Shown here piece after piece: positions 34,701 through 46,997 of a stretch of DNA of 64,000 nt; positions within the stretch are counted from its first letter, which is position 1, and every line of letters begins with the position of its first letter. The DNA is taken from assembly GCA_034401135.1 (NCBI GenBank), contig JAWZSP010000007.1, positions 372,001-436,000 of the forward strand. Direction: 5' to 3'. Under the pieces are notes generated by a model. The model had not been told where the DNA came from and ran no database searches. It saw only the letters and a list, made by a program, of their open reading frames with translations. The DNA is from Volutella citrinella. Its lineage: Eukaryota; Ascomycota; Sordariomycetes; Hypocreales; Nectriaceae. Both the position numbers and the translations under genes were made by a program.

Positions 34701-35408
34701 AAGAGTGCGGTGTGTTTTTGTTTTAGCGATTGCAGATACCACTCTTGAAGATATTTAACATATTAATACATATTGACGGCCTTAACGAAACGTCACTCAA
34801 TTTGTGTTGCCTCTATTTTCGTCGTGATTCCATTGTGCGGACATAGATCTGACAAGACTATTCCGACCACACTATACCACAACTATTGACTAAAAATGCA
34901 CAGAAATTTTGAAAACATGTGCAAATAGTACAGGAAACCTAAAGGACTAAAATCGCGGATACATGAAGATAGATTTCGCTATTCAACATGGAACGTCACG
35001 CAATAGGGTAGGCGCCATGATGGACACTGTCATGAGAAGTCGACCTCCTTTGTCCCGACGCGCCAGCTTCCGAGGCACACGACATCAGCCCGCGTCGGGT
35101 CCAGAGCCGACTAGATCATCTCCCCCAGTCTGGGGTGCTTGACTGGCTCTAGACCTCCCCGAGCTGTCGGCGGATGTTCTGGCGCCCGACTGTCACAAGC
35201 CTGTGACGTAGCTCGGCGGGCAGTGCGGGACACGGGCGGAGCCAAATTTGGGCGCCGAGCTGCGGGCCTGGCGTCACATTGCTGGCGGACGCAGAAGATG
35301 GACCCGGCGACGGCGGCGAGAGACCATATGAACGAAACGAAGCCGTGATCCTCCCTGGAGCGAGCATCTCGTACAGCCCAGAACGACTCATCGAGTATCT
35401 AGCCCGCC
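34701..35408. other. Intergenic, no recognised feature
   Basis: About 0.7 kb. The first 300 bp are AT-rich 3' flank; the remainder is GC-rich promoter of the CoA-transferase gene. Confidence 0.5.
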
Positions 35409-37351
35409 ATGCCCGAGCCCATTGCCATGTTGATCCATGCCCGCGCGCGCCTCTCGGCCAGCTCGCCCATGCTCGTCTGCAGGTTGGCGCTGCGACAGCC
35501 ACAGCCTCGACGGGCTGCCTTCAGACAGTTTTCATCCTCGCGAGCCGTGTACAGCGCCGTCAAGGCCCAGAAATCCAAATTATACAAGGATGCGGATGCT
35601 GCCGTCGCAGATGTAAAGAGCGGATCGACCATTCTCAGCTCGGGATTCGGCCTCTGTGGTGTTGCCGGTGCGTCGAGGTGCATCTCGTTCGGAACCATGA
35701 TGACAAGCTGACCGTGAGCGACAGAGACCATCATCAAGGCTCTCAACCGAAGAGGCCCTTCGCTTCACTCCCTCACGGCCGTGTCGAACAATGCAGGCAT
35801 TGAAGGAAAGGGCGGACTGGCCATCCTCACCAGCGCCGGCCAGGTCGACAGGCTCGTGCTGTCGTTCCTCGGCAACAACAAGGAGCTGGAGAAGAACTAT
35901 CTGACCGGAAAGGTGGCCATTGAGCTGTGCCCCCAAGGCACCCTGGCCGAGCGCATCCGAGCTGCTGGCGCCGGCATTGCCGCCTTCTTCACCCCGACCG
36001 GTGCCCGTGAGTTGCCTCCTTTTCTCTTGTGATCCGCCGACTTACACACTCCCAGACACGCTCCTCCAGTCCGGCGACATCCCCGTGCGCCTCGACGCCT
36101 CGGGCACCGTCCTCGAAAAGGGCCGCAAGCGCGAGACGCGCGAGTTCGACGGGCGCACGTTCCTCATGGAGACGGCTCTGGCGGGAGACGTGGCCATCCT
36201 GCGCGCGCACAAGGTCGACGGCGAGGGCAACTGCGTCTTCCGCTACGCGACAAAGGCCTTTGGCCCGCTCATGGCCAAGGCCGCCAAGCTGACCATTGTC
36301 GAGGCCGAGAACATTGTCGCAACCGGCGAGATTGACCCCAACGACGTCGACTTGCCTGGAATCTACGTCGACCGCATCGTCCCGGCCACCGAGCCCAAGA
36401 TCCCCGAGATCGTGCGCCTGCGCGAGGAGCCTGGCTCTGGGGATGGTGTCGCAAAGACGAGGAGCGAGGCCCAGATCCGACGGGATCGTATTGCGAAGCG
36501 GGCTTCCAAGGAGCTCAAGGAGGGATTCTACGTCAACCTCGGAGTTGGTGAGTGGATGGTCGTCAGTTGGTTCTCGGAATGGCACTGACGTGATATCATA
36601 GGCATGCCCACCCACGCAGTTTCTTTCCTGCCCGCCGACCGAAATGTCTGGATCCAGTCCGAGAACGGCATCCTCGGCATGGGTCCTTATCCCACAAAGG
36701 ACCAGGTTGACCCGTAAGTCGCGCCTTGTCGATCGCAGAGTCTCAGCTAACAAGAACAGCGACATCGTCAACGCCGGCAAGGAGACCGTGACGCTCGTCC
36801 CCGGTGCCTCCGTCTTTGACTCTGCTGAGTCCTTCTCAATGATTCGCGGCGGCCACGTCGACGTTTCCATCCTCGGAGTGAGTCTACCATCACGGATGGA
36901 GCTGCCCATTAATTGTTTGCTAACGGATCCAACCCCAGGCTCTCCAGGTCAGCGCCCGCGGCGACCTGGCCAACTACATGATCCCCGGAAAGGTCATGAA
37001 GGGCATGGGCGGCGCCATGGACCTGGTCGGCAACCCCGACAGCACCAAGATTGTCGTCACGACCGACCACGTCGCCAAGGACGGCTCGTCCAAGATTCTG
37101 CAGGAGTGCACCCTGCCGCTGACGGGCGCTCGCGTTGTCAGCACCATCATTACCGATCTGGTGAGTTTTTGGGTCGTTGCTAGGGATTCTGGCTATGTGC
37201 TGACTGTCTGCAGTGTGTCTTTGACGTGAACCGTGCCGAGGGCGGACTGACCCTCATCGAGCTCGCGCCGGGCGTGACGGTGGACGAGGTGCGGAGCAAG
37301 ACGGAGGCCAAGTTTGAGGTGGCGGAGAACCTGGGCGTGATGGAGGACTAG
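35409..37351 (+). CDS. Succinyl-CoA:3-oxoacid CoA-transferase, mitochondrial
   Basis: Transfers CoA between succinyl-CoA and acetoacetate or related acids in the mitochondrial matrix. Exons 35409-35667, 35725-36006, 36056-36547, 36602-36713, 36760-36877, 36939-37160 and 37214-37351 give 540 aa, the usual length for the fused alpha/beta enzyme. The first 50 residues are Arg/Ser-rich with FRQFSSSR, a mitochondrial presequence. [15 protein letters not shown] opens the alpha subunit part, [18 protein letters not shown] follows, and the beta part carries the catalytic glutamate E365 in [12 protein letters not shown]. All six introns are 46-61 nt with GT-AG ends. A second Met at residue 7 could also serve as start. 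Confidence 0.96.
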
Positions 37352-37668
37352 AAGATGTATTATGATACCAAATGAAGCGTTACAAAACATGAATGATTAG
37401 CTGCAATATAAGAACTGACCAAATGTCATGTATACTTGAGGCTGCGGGAGATGTCACATTTAAGATGATATATATATCTGAAGGTATATTGGAGAAGATA
37501 TATGCGAGACGATGTAAGTGATGGTCCCAAGACAAGATAGAAGACTTCTAATCGCTTCTACTCTAGCATCTTTACATCACCTCGCAAGAGACACGCCTGT
37601 AGAAGATATATACTGAATTCACATCGCTGCATCTACAACTCATTATACACACACTCATCTCACTCCGC
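37352..37668. other. Convergent 3' spacer
   Basis: 317 bp of AT-rich sequence with ATATATAT and GATATAT runs, holding both 3' ends. Confidence 0.5.
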
Positions 37669-38603
37669 CTACAACTTGCTGTTACCTGGCGCAAATGATC
37701 CCCCGCCGAGGGCATCAACAATCTTATCCACAGTGCCGAGGATCCACTCGCCGCCCTCGTCGCTCGCCAACCACCGCACAGCGTCGTCGCTCTCGCCGTG
37801 CGCATCGCCCTTGAAGGAGCCGTCCTCGACGCCCTTGCGCAGCCCAAAGACATGCGACAACACCTGCGGGCCGACACCCGACTGCGCACGCAGGCACGAG
37901 ATAGCCACCATCGAAGCGTGCACACGGCCCACGCTCGCCAGCCTGCTGTTGCTGTCGCCGCGCTCCGACGCCGGCGGGTCGGCCAACAGCATCGAGTAGT
38001 GCGCCGCCAGGATGTACACGGGCAGGTCCGGGTGCGCCAGCGCCAGCTTGTCCACCAGCTTGTCCTCGTACGGCCGGTAGATGGAGTCCCAGAGGCCGCG
38101 GCCCCGGGTCAGCGTGGCCTCGAGGTTGGCCGGCGTGGGCTGTCGGCTGGGGGCCGTGGCGAGCCGCGATGTCACGGACTCGGGCAGCGCCGCGTGGAAG
38201 GCGTTGAGGCTGTTGATGGTGCGCGGGATGCCGTTGAAGCTGATGCACTTGAGCCCGACCTCGCGGATGAACTCGGCCGTCTGCACCGCTGAGTCGCTAC
38301 CCCCTTGCGCCGCCGACGCGACGCTGTGAAGCACGGGGAGCGAGTCGGGCGAGTTGAGGGTGAAGGTGGCCGCCGTCTGCACACGCTCGTCAGCTTCAAT
38401 CGCTTCTTCTCCGTCCTCCTCCCGTTGTTCTGGGCTCAACTTACCGAGACGGCCAGCCACGACTTGACGCCGAGATTCTTCTGAGCGGCGTCGCGCGCAA
38501 TGCCCTGATAGACGTCCTTGATGGTTGCCGGAGCCGGCCTCGGCCCCGGGCGCGCAAACGGCGCGTTGATCAGGGCCTTGAGCGATGATGATAGCTTGGA
38601 CAT
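37669..38603 (-). CDS. AhpD-like (carboxymuconolactone decarboxylase superfamily) protein
   Basis: Exons 38603-38445 and 38376-37669 give 288 aa; the 68-nt intron joins SWLAVS to [12 protein letters not shown]. The protein is helical and alanine-rich. [20 protein letters not shown] followed by [11 protein letters not shown] resembles the AhpD-like fold conserved in fungal proteins of this length, and [21 protein letters not shown] with AAHYSMLLA continues it. The catalytic CxxC of true AhpD peroxidases is absent, so a peroxidase function is not supported. Its start codon is 510 bp from that of the dicarboxylate carrier on the opposite strand, so the two may share control. Confidence 0.8.
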
Positions 38604-39112
38604 GGTTTCTGGTAGTGCTGCGATGTCTCGAGACTCGGGCATGGGCTTGGACCTGGACCTGGACTGGTGTTTGTGTAGTCCTGCGTCCGGGCGGGCTGTC
38701 GGGTGCTTTTCATGGGCCATGGTCCGCAGCTGATGGAGACGGACGGCCTGCTCGTGCTGTGGAGGGCCCTTCGGCCTCGGCTGTCAGAGTTGGGGCCGGC
38801 GCAGGGGTGGCCCGTCAGACCCCACTGTCCTCCACATGCGACAGCCCCCACCATCCGCCGGCAGCACTTCTGGATGCCGACAACTGTGTGCACCAGCACT
38901 ATCGCTCTGGCCGATCTCCATGTGTTACGGTAGTCCTACTAGGCCATGTATAACACCTGCTGGGTACCGGATACCCGTATCCGACTATGCCATGCCACCT
39001 GCTGCCCGCACCCGTAGATTGATTCCTCAGTTCATCCGTCCTCTTCGTCTGCTGCCTCTCTGACCTGGCATCCCATCTCGATTTTTATGTTGACAACTGA
39101 CAACAGACAACC
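38604..39112. promoter_or_regulatory. Bidirectional promoter region
   Basis: 509 bp between divergent starts of the AhpD-like and dicarboxylate-carrier genes. It is GC-rich near the first and CT-rich near the second. No specific site is recognised. Confidence 0.5.
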
Positions 39113-40471
39113 ATGGCTGGAACTCAGAAGCAAAAGACTAAGGAGCCGTTCTGGCTGGGGTAAGTACTACATCACTACTCGCCATCATGAGACCTTGCGT
39201 TAACCGTCCATGACAGTGGGGCCGCCGCCTGTATGGCCGTCTGCTTCAGTGAGTCCCCTCAGGCCAAGATGCACAAGAGTGATGATGTTGATTTCGAACC
39301 GTGTAGCGCACCCTTTGGATCAGACAAAATAGTTAGTCCTCGGCCTCGTCACACTTGTACGCGGGGCTCAACGCTGACATGAGACTCGCAACAGCCGCAT
39401 GCAGGTCCTCAAGTCGCAATCATCCATGCTGGCAACACTCTCCCGGTTCGCAGCTCGTGATGGTATGGCTTCTTGTCCCCCACCGCGAGCATCACTCATC
39501 GTTGACGCGCCACAGGAATCCCGTCCCTCTGGAACGGCCTGTCGGCGTCCATTCTGCGGCAGGGAACATACTCGACGGCTCGCTTCGGCTTCCACTCGTA
39601 CTTCTCGCAACAGGCCCTGGCCTACACCGGTGAGAAGCAGCTTTCTCTGGGCATGAATGTCGCATGCGCTGGTGTCGCCGGCGGTCTTGCGGGACTGATA
39701 GGAAACCCCGCCGAAGTGGTCCTCGTCCGCATGTGCGCCGACGGAGCCAAGGCCCCCGCGCAGCGCTTCGGATACTCCAACGCCCTCGTGGGACTCTACC
39801 GAGTCCTGGGGGAGGAGGGCCTCAGTGCGTTCAGTAAGGGAATCACCGCCAATGTGGCACGAAGTGTCCTGATGAGTAAGTCTCTCCATTCGGTTGAGTT
39901 CTATCGTTTCGCATGGTACTGGTACTGACTGTCAATAGATGTGTCGCAAATTGCAACGTAAGTCCTTGCTCAAATCTGACGCGGAGTTGAACCCGCACCG
40001 CTGACTTTCCATTTAGATACTCTTCTGTCAAGAAGTATCTGACAACTTCGGCGGGCCTCAACGACGATATCTGGACCCATGCCGCCGCCTCTCTCATGGC
40101 GGGCACCATGGCCACAACCACCTGCGCCCCCGCCGATGTTATCAAGAGCCGGCTCCAATCAAGCGCTGGGAAAGAGGTAAGCTTTTTTAAAACGCCCACT
40201 CATTCACTCTGCTGACCGTAAAAGGGATTGGTTGAAGTGCTTCGATCAGGGTTAAGAGAAGAAGGCCCACGATTTCTCATGAGGGGCTGGACCCCTGCCT
40301 GGCTGCGACTCACGTAAGTAAAATCCCCTAACCAGCCCTTTTCATCAACTAATGTGCTCGCACAGACCGCATACTATTTTGACATTTGTCTTCATGGAGA
40401 AGCTGCGACAGCTCACTTCCATTGGAGATGCTTGGCTGAAGCCAGTTCCCATTGCTGCCAAACAGGTCTAG
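39113..40471 (+). CDS. dic1: Mitochondrial dicarboxylate carrier
   Basis: Inner-membrane exchanger of malate or succinate for phosphate. Nine exons (39113-39159, 39217-39248, 39307-39331, 39395-39462, 39516-39875, 39939-39957, 40017-40176, 40225-40313, 40366-40471) give 301 aa, standard for the carrier family. The three signature motifs are THPLDQTKYRM (repeat 1), GNPAEVVLVRM (repeat 2) and CAPADVIKSRL (repeat 3). Two exons are very short (25 and 19 nt), yet the splices are required to restore these motifs. Repeat 2 has R rather than K at the motif end, and RMCADG follows, as in Dic1-type carriers. Eight introns in 1.4 kb is the highest density in the window. Confidence 0.95.
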
Positions 40472-40552
40472 GCGTTGCGATAACAGGAAGAGTAGCATAG
40501 CGTGTAGTTTGATCCAGAATTATGAATTTTATTGGCCTCCTTTTCCTAAAAA

Positions 40553-43137
40553 CTAAATCCCAACCTCTGGCCAGTAGAGCCACTCGAAATTCGTCATGTC
40601 ATCCCAGGAGAGCCCTCCGAACGACGGATCAAAGTCGTTGCCTGGCTGATTCAGCACTTGCAGAATCTGGTCGTCAGACATTGTTGAGAACTGATGCGTC
40701 TCTGGCCAGATATTCTGCTGTTCCACGAACTCGCCCGGGGCCAGTGATGTCGCCTGAGTCGCCATGGGAACGCTGCGGTCGAGAAACTCGGATATAGAGG
40801 GCAGGTTGGGCCGCGGCGCGTTCAACCGGTCGTCGGTCGCGGCTTGCTTGACAATCTGCCGTAGGTACTTGCCATAGAGAACCGAGAGGCCATTGCGGTG
40901 CTTCGTCACTGTGCCTACTCTCTGGAGCACGATGGCTGTCTCGTCGATGAGATTTCGCACACTGGGCGCCAGCGCTGACCCGCCAGTGGCGTAGGCGCTC
41001 AGAGTTAGCGCAAAGCATGCCGCAAAGGAAATCATAATGGCCGTGTTGTTGGGCATTGATTTTAGTTGAGACTCTCCCTGTATGGCGACTCGCATCACGT
41101 TGAGAGCCGAGGAGAGACCGGCCGTATGGAAGAATCGGCGAACTTCCATCGGGGCCGTCGGGTGGTTGATGACGCCACCGTAGATGGACAACCGAGTATG
41201 GGTGACCAAGATTTCCACGTATGGGGGTAAGCGGCGCTCTATTTTGATCAGCCAGAGCTCACTGCCATCGTCTGCGTGACTTACCGGGCCCAGAGCCAAT
41301 CGAGACACCCCATTCCGCATACCACTGGTCAAAGAAGCGCTCTATTGACCCCTGGATTCTGTAGCGTGTTAGTTCGTCCGCTCTGCCGAGCGTGAGCCAT
41401 TTACATACGATTCGGCAATCAAGTTGCCGTCACTCGACAGGTTCTGCGAGCCGTCACAAAGGGCCCGGACCGTAGAGAATAGCCCGTCCTACATGATGTC
41501 AGTACAAGCCGTAAGGTTCTCGAGAGGTGACCTACGATGTCTCGTCTGAGAACGGCCATTGAAACAAGATGGCCATCGAGGGGATCCGAGTAAGTGGATC
41601 TGTGCCAGGTGTCACATTGCTTGAGCGACGTGGTCGAGGGGATGAGGAACGGTCGGCCTCGAGCTAGCGACATGCTGATATAAAGAGCAATTAGATTCTC
41701 TTCCTTCAGTGTTTCTTCAAAGACTTGAACGTAATACTGACCCTCTTTCAAGTACAAAGAGCGATAGCCATGCTCTTTCTCTATTTCGTAGAAGCAGCTG
41801 CCCACGTTTTGACCGCGGCTCGAGCTCCGGGAAACCGTCGATGGCAAGGGCGGCCCTAGGGTCGATACAATCGCCTCGGGCGATTCTGGTTGACGAGCTG
41901 AGCACTTCGGGTGATACCAGCGACTTGTGCAGCGACAAGTCTGTCGCAATTGTGTTCGCGTTTGCAATGTACGCCGCCGTCTCATCGTCGGTGCTGTGCT
42001 CACCAGGAAACATCCACGGTACATTGACCATGTATGCGAGGACAATTTCAACAGATTTGAACCTCTTGGTGACGATCAGATGCGCCATGGACTTTACATG
42101 GTTAGATAGTCGCTTGGAAAGGGCGCCAGCAGTGGGCATGAAGAGTGCCGAGGCGGCCATGATGGAAGTGAATAGGAATGCGGACCGCGAGCGCGTGAAG
42201 CCGCTTGTATAGATCCTAGGATCAAGGCCCCATCGAGTATGGGCGAGAGTCCGGTGGAAGCTATGCGATCTGGGTCAGTACTGAGAATGAGCATGCATGT
42301 TGCAGACTCACAAATTGAACAATGATTCGGCCTCCTCTTCTGACACTAGGCCGAGCGAGATGGGGTCATATTCCTCGCCAACATCAAGATGCACGCGTGG
42401 CGGCGCGAAGAAGGCCTGGAGGTCCTCTTCCGTCTGCTGGGGGTTGGTCGAGCCCGTCGGCGGCCCGGGGATTTGATAGGGAGAGTTGCCATGACGCGAT
42501 TCTGGAGAGGGCTGGATGTAGGAGGCGCGAGCGAGTAGCTGGAGCGGATTCTCGGCATCGTCGATGGCTAAGCTCTGCTCTGTGCGTTGAACAAAGTCGG
42601 GCATCGCCTCGGGTTCCGGCCCATGCTCCTCCTCCTCGTACTCTTCGTCATCGTCTTCCCCCGAGAGCCCATCTTCATCCCGCTGCGGGTACGATTCAGA
42701 AGACACCGTTGCGGCACCTTCAGGAGTATTGCCACCTAGCAATTCGTTGAGATGAGCAAGTACCTTGGCATCTTCGGGTGTCTTCTTGCCCATCGACCTG
42801 GCGCGTTTAACGGCCTGGTCGATTTGATACAGAGCCTTGTCAAGGCCTGTTCGTTTGCTGCCAGCAGTGAGTAAATGCGCTGGACGTCTCAGAGCACCTG
42901 GTAAGAAAGGATGAGAGAAGCTCACTTTTTGATACCCTTTTGACGCCCTGGGTGGTAGTCTGGGCGGATGCACTCGCAGTCAAGCTGAATGCATCGTCGG
43001 CAGCGCTCCTGATTAGGTCGCCAGTCGCATTTGATCTTACTCCGGCGACAGACCAGACAGGCCGCCTGGCGCGGACGCGCGAGCGACTCAGCGTCCCTGG
43101 CCTCCTGCTTTGGTTGCGGAGCCGCCTCTGAGGCCAT
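40553..43137 (-). CDS. Zn2Cys6 fungal transcription factor
   Basis: Exons 43137-42926, 42857-42312, 42260-41742, 41674-41536, 41488-41409, 41358-41285 and 41238-40553 give 751 aa. The binuclear cluster is at residues 27-56: C27-x2-C30-x6-C37-x8-C46-x2-C49-x6-C56, with the basic RRSKIKCDW loop. An acidic block (GEDDDEEYEEEEHGPEPE) follows near residue 135. The middle homology region contains ERAWLSLFVLERGMSLARGR, the standard fungal-specific TF domain signature, restored only by splicing at 41741-41675. It lies beside the dicarboxylate carrier (tail-to-tail, 81 bp), which does not prove regulation. Target pathway is not identified. Confidence 0.93.
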
Positions 43138-44162
43138 TGATGGGACGCAACCCGCCGGGTGAGGCCACAGCGAGGCTCGCCAGACGGGGGGAAGGCGGCA
43201 CGAGCGCGCTCAACTGGGGCGATTGCCGGGTGGGTGGAGTGGGTGCGATGCGACGAGGGGGATGCGCCCCGCGTCCAGAGCTTGGCCGTTGCAGCTGCGG
43301 GGCTCTGTGAGGTGAGCGGCAGCTCGCCCGGGGCCAGGAAGCACAGGAAGCAGCACAGGGGGAGACGGCCAGATGTGAACAGAAGCGTTCGACGAGATGA
43401 GATAGACCTCGCAGCCTCGAATAGATATGAGATGAATAGAAGAGCTGTGTTTGGTTCGCCCAGGCGGAGCCCAATCCACCGGAGTCGGCGCCAGGGCCAG
43501 TCGGGCGAGCGCTGATTGGCCAATCAGCCAGCCGGCTGGGGACCAGAGTTGCCTGGTCGCTCTTACCCCAGACGAAGTTGGAGACACGCCCGACAAGGTG
43601 GACATGGCCCGTGAACCTACGGCGGGAAGGGCAGTAGCAATACGGCTGACCAATGGCCACAGGAGCTTACCACTGTCCTGTAGCGGCCACTGGTGGCAAC
43701 AGGTTGTGCTCAGGCCTACAGTGATGGATGCACACACGCCGGGGATTTTGGTGATTCTGTTACATCGTGCAGCCCTCAGCAGACTGATCGGTGGTTAGCG
43801 GCTGCAGTGGTCGACACGGGCAGCTCGTCAATCTCTGATGGACCAAGACCCTTCTCCCACCATCGCCTGCAGCAGCTTGCAGCTCCCCCGGCGCTAGATT
43901 GCTGTGGACACAGGCTAGGGCCCCTGTAGCCGTACTTGGAGCTGGGCAGCCTGCTATGACGAATGGATGAAATGGATCCGTCTGCTCAGTATCATGGGAG
44001 AAGTTCAGGCACTCGGGCACAGTGTATACCATATGATTTGCAAAAAAAATAAAAAAATCAGTTGCTACCTTTTCGTATTCTCGGTCAAGGCAAAATGACA
44101 AAGCAGACTTCCACAAGAATGGCTCACGACATCCAAGCTTAGCCACCATTACCCAGCCCTTA
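43138..44162. other. Intergenic, promoter of the Zn2Cys6 gene
   Basis: About 1 kb between two minus-strand genes. A/T runs at 44041-44060 probably belong to the 3' flank of the fasciclin gene. No gene is supported. Confidence 0.5.
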
Positions 44163-45556
44163 CTAGAGCAGTTCATTGATTCCCACCACAGCACCTCCCA
44201 GGAGAGCACCAAAAGCAACTGCGGCAGTCTGCTGCGGCGCGGCTTGTTTAGAAGACTTCGACGATACGGTTGTCTGGGTCGACTGCTCGGCCTGCGTCGA
44301 TGCTTGCTGCAAGCCCGTAGCCGTGGACGTCGGACCCGGGTTGCCAGACGTGAACGGGACGGCGCCGCCATCCGCAGTCTTGGCCCCGGAGAAGGCCGCC
44401 GTCTTGGACGACGCGGTGTTTGGCGTGGCGTTAGTCGCATTGGGGTTGAGGACGCTGGGCAGGTATCGTTAGCATCTATCGGTTACCATGTAAGATTTGG
44501 TTGGGGGGCATCTCACCCGTCAATGACGTGCACCACACCGTTGGACACGAGAACGTCGGGAATCACGACCCTGGCCTGGTTCACGTAGACGGCGCCACCG
44601 ATGATGGTGATGTTGACATCGGCGCCCTCGGCGGTCTTGAGCGTGCCGTTCTGTAGCGTGGAGCTGTACCCGACGGGACCGCCCACAATGACATGGTACT
44701 GGAGCACCTTTGTGAGGCTGTCCTTGCTCAGAGTGCCCGTGACGGAGCCGATGGCCGCAAATGCGTCGTTGTTGGGCGCAAAGATGGTGACGTTCTGGGC
44801 CGTCGAGATGTTTGATGTTATGCCGGCCTGCTTGATACCGCCGACCAGTGCAGTGAGGTTTGCGGCAATGGCTGTGTCGCTTAGGTTCTGCGGAATTTGG
44901 AGCGTGCTGTTGATGATGTGGATAACACCACCAGAGAATTGGATATCCTGTGAGTGCGAGTCAGTGTCGAGTCGTAAGAACAAGCGCAGACACTCCCCCC
45001 TCCTTCTTCACGGCAAGCAAGACACTTACAGCTTTGGTCACGTTAGACTCGGCGCGCAAGGCGCTGTAGAAGCTGACAGTGTTGTTCTTGTTGACAGCCT
45101 CGAGCACCTGTCCCGTCGTCACGTTGGTGTACTTCTTATCCTTCAGCAGCGTCGTCGCAAACGTCGGCGTGTCGGTAAAGTTGCTCGCAAAGTACGTTTT
45201 GTTTAGAACATGGTAGGAGAGCAGGGCCGTGACGAGACCCGGGTCCTCAACCATGGCGTTGTTGCGAAGAACCGCCCTAAGAGCGTCGTTGCTGGGCGCC
45301 AGGATGGTGATGTTCTTGGCCTGGGACAGCTGGTCATTCAATCTGTTGTTCGTCCGGAGCAGGCCTGCAGGCACACATCAGCACATGAGAAAGCACGGGC
45401 TCACGGCCGCAAAATCCGGGCGCTGGGCGTCATCATACCCACGAGGGAGGACAATTCCGTCTGATTTCCCAGCACGTCCTGGAGGGTGTTGTTGTTGCCG
45501 CTCTGGGCGGTGCCGAGTCCAGCCATAGCCAGTGGCAGGACCAGCCAGAACTTCAT
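44163..45556 (-). CDS. Fasciclin (FAS1) repeat protein, probably GPI-anchored
   Basis: Cell-surface adhesion-type protein. Exons 45556-45439, 45364-45030, 44947-44517 and 44454-44163 give 391 aa. A signal peptide spans residues 1-17 (ends GLGTAQ). Two FAS1 domains follow: the first with NITILAPSNDALRAVL and ALLSYHVLNKTY, the second with NVTIFAPNNDAFAAIG and LQYHVIVGGPVGYSS, ending with SNGVVHVIDGVLNPN. Each has the H1/H2-type motifs of the family and many N-glycosylation sites. A Ser/Thr/Gln-rich stalk leads to a hydrophobic C-terminus (AAVAFGALLGGAVVGINELL), consistent with a GPI signal. Confidence 0.94.
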
Positions 45557-45629
45557 GATGGCAGCGGTGCGAGTCAAATGGGAGCGTCGACAGTCTGCCT
45601 CAAAGGGACTTGTGGCGGGATGGGCTAGC

Positions 45630-45644
45630 TATTATTATTATTAT
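45630..45644. repeat. (TAT)n microsatellite
   Basis: Five TAT/ATT units in the promoter of the fasciclin gene, about 75-90 bp upstream of its start codon. Confidence 0.8.
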
Positions 45645-45980
45645 CTTCTGCGCCCCTAGCCTCTAAGACGACGCTCAGGCAGGGGAGCGAGCGCGGGCAT
45701 GCGTATTATAATCACGGGCACTAACACTAACACGAGCTGGGCCAAAATGGGTTGCTCGCAGCAAGACGCATCCACCGGCTGAGGCCTTCCGATGGAAGCC
45801 TGGGCTCCAAAAGCCCGGCATCATCGCAAGCCACAGGCGCATCCTGCGAGACGCCTCAGCTGTCATCGGAATGGCGGCAAGCCGCGTCCTCCTACGGTCC
45901 TACCCAACAAGGGTGGTTCCTTTGTCCCGACCATGGCTGGTGCCGTTGTGGGGATGGGGAGGCCGATGGGAAAAGCATTA

Positions 45981-46013
45981 ATCATCGTCATCGTCACCAC
46001 CACCACCACCATC
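45981..46013. repeat. (CAC/CAT/CGT)n imperfect trinucleotide repeat
   Basis: Imperfect trinucleotide run (ATCATCGTCATCGTC followed by six CAC-type units), not inside a supported gene. Confidence 0.8.
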
Positions 46014-46997
46014 AACACCCAGAGGGACCATCGTCCACCAGTCCGTCCGCCAAGCACTGTGGACATGTGGCGTTGGAGGGGAATGGCGCCCAGAGGCATC
46101 AAGGTTTACTCCTCGCTGGCAACAGCCGTCAGTTGGGAGTGGATTCGATTTGGTTGCATTGCTCAGCTACTCAGCCAAAACCTAGCTCAGGCTCGGTCAG
46201 TCAAGCGGACACTCGCCGCCGTGACCAATTGGCCGCCGATTTCTATTTTCTCCAGCATAGCGTGCATCGCAGCGGCCGGTCATGCCATGCAGGGTGACGC
46301 GCCATTGGAGCAGCCGTACCCAAATTCCCAGCACAAGCCAATCCCGAATAACCTGAGCAGCACTGACGGTAGCAGTGGCGGCAGCAATAGGCGGTAAAGC
46401 AACAGCACCGCAGCAGCCACTTCGTGATTTGGAACACGAGGCAGTCCTCTGCGATTGACAGCAACACCTGCATGAGCCAGCCGTACCCCGCCCTGTGCCG
46501 TCCGCCGCCGTGACACGGCGCATCGTCATGAATAAATGACGACTTGATCCTTAGCACCAGTCCAGGCCCTTCTACCCCAGGTCGCGCAGACCAAATCTTC
46601 GACTGACTTTAGGTCCATGTGTCAGTGCCTGTTTTGTTTCTTGTTTTCGATAGCCCCGCGTGTCATCCATAGCCTTTGCGCGGGAGGAACTCAACGGAAG
46701 GAAGCGCGGAAGTAGTGTGGCGCAGGGTGCCACAAGACCCCCCAGCTGTGCGCGACTCCCATTCTGTGGTGGATTGACCAGCGTTCAGATGTGAAACCTG
46801 CTTCAGCAGCAGCACTTTCGCCCAAGTCTCCTGGCTCCTAGACGATAGTCCGTGGGGTCTCATGCCGAGCTGCTGTAATTGATTACGCGTCGACATCAGC
46901 GGACATGAAAATTCTTTTGCCGATCAAGAGACGCGAGGCTCGTCGTCCTGCTCGAAGCGATGCATCGTGAATCCATGCATGCCAGGGAAACCAGCCA

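Larger units (their letters stand above)
45557..46997. other. Intergenic with microsatellites
   Basis: 1.4 kb, no gene supported. It includes two simple repeats listed separately. Confidence 0.5.

Noticed and set aside
35279..35803. 174-codon frame overlapping the start of the CoA-transferase
   Set aside because: Out of frame with the enzyme, whose presequence and core splice cleanly.
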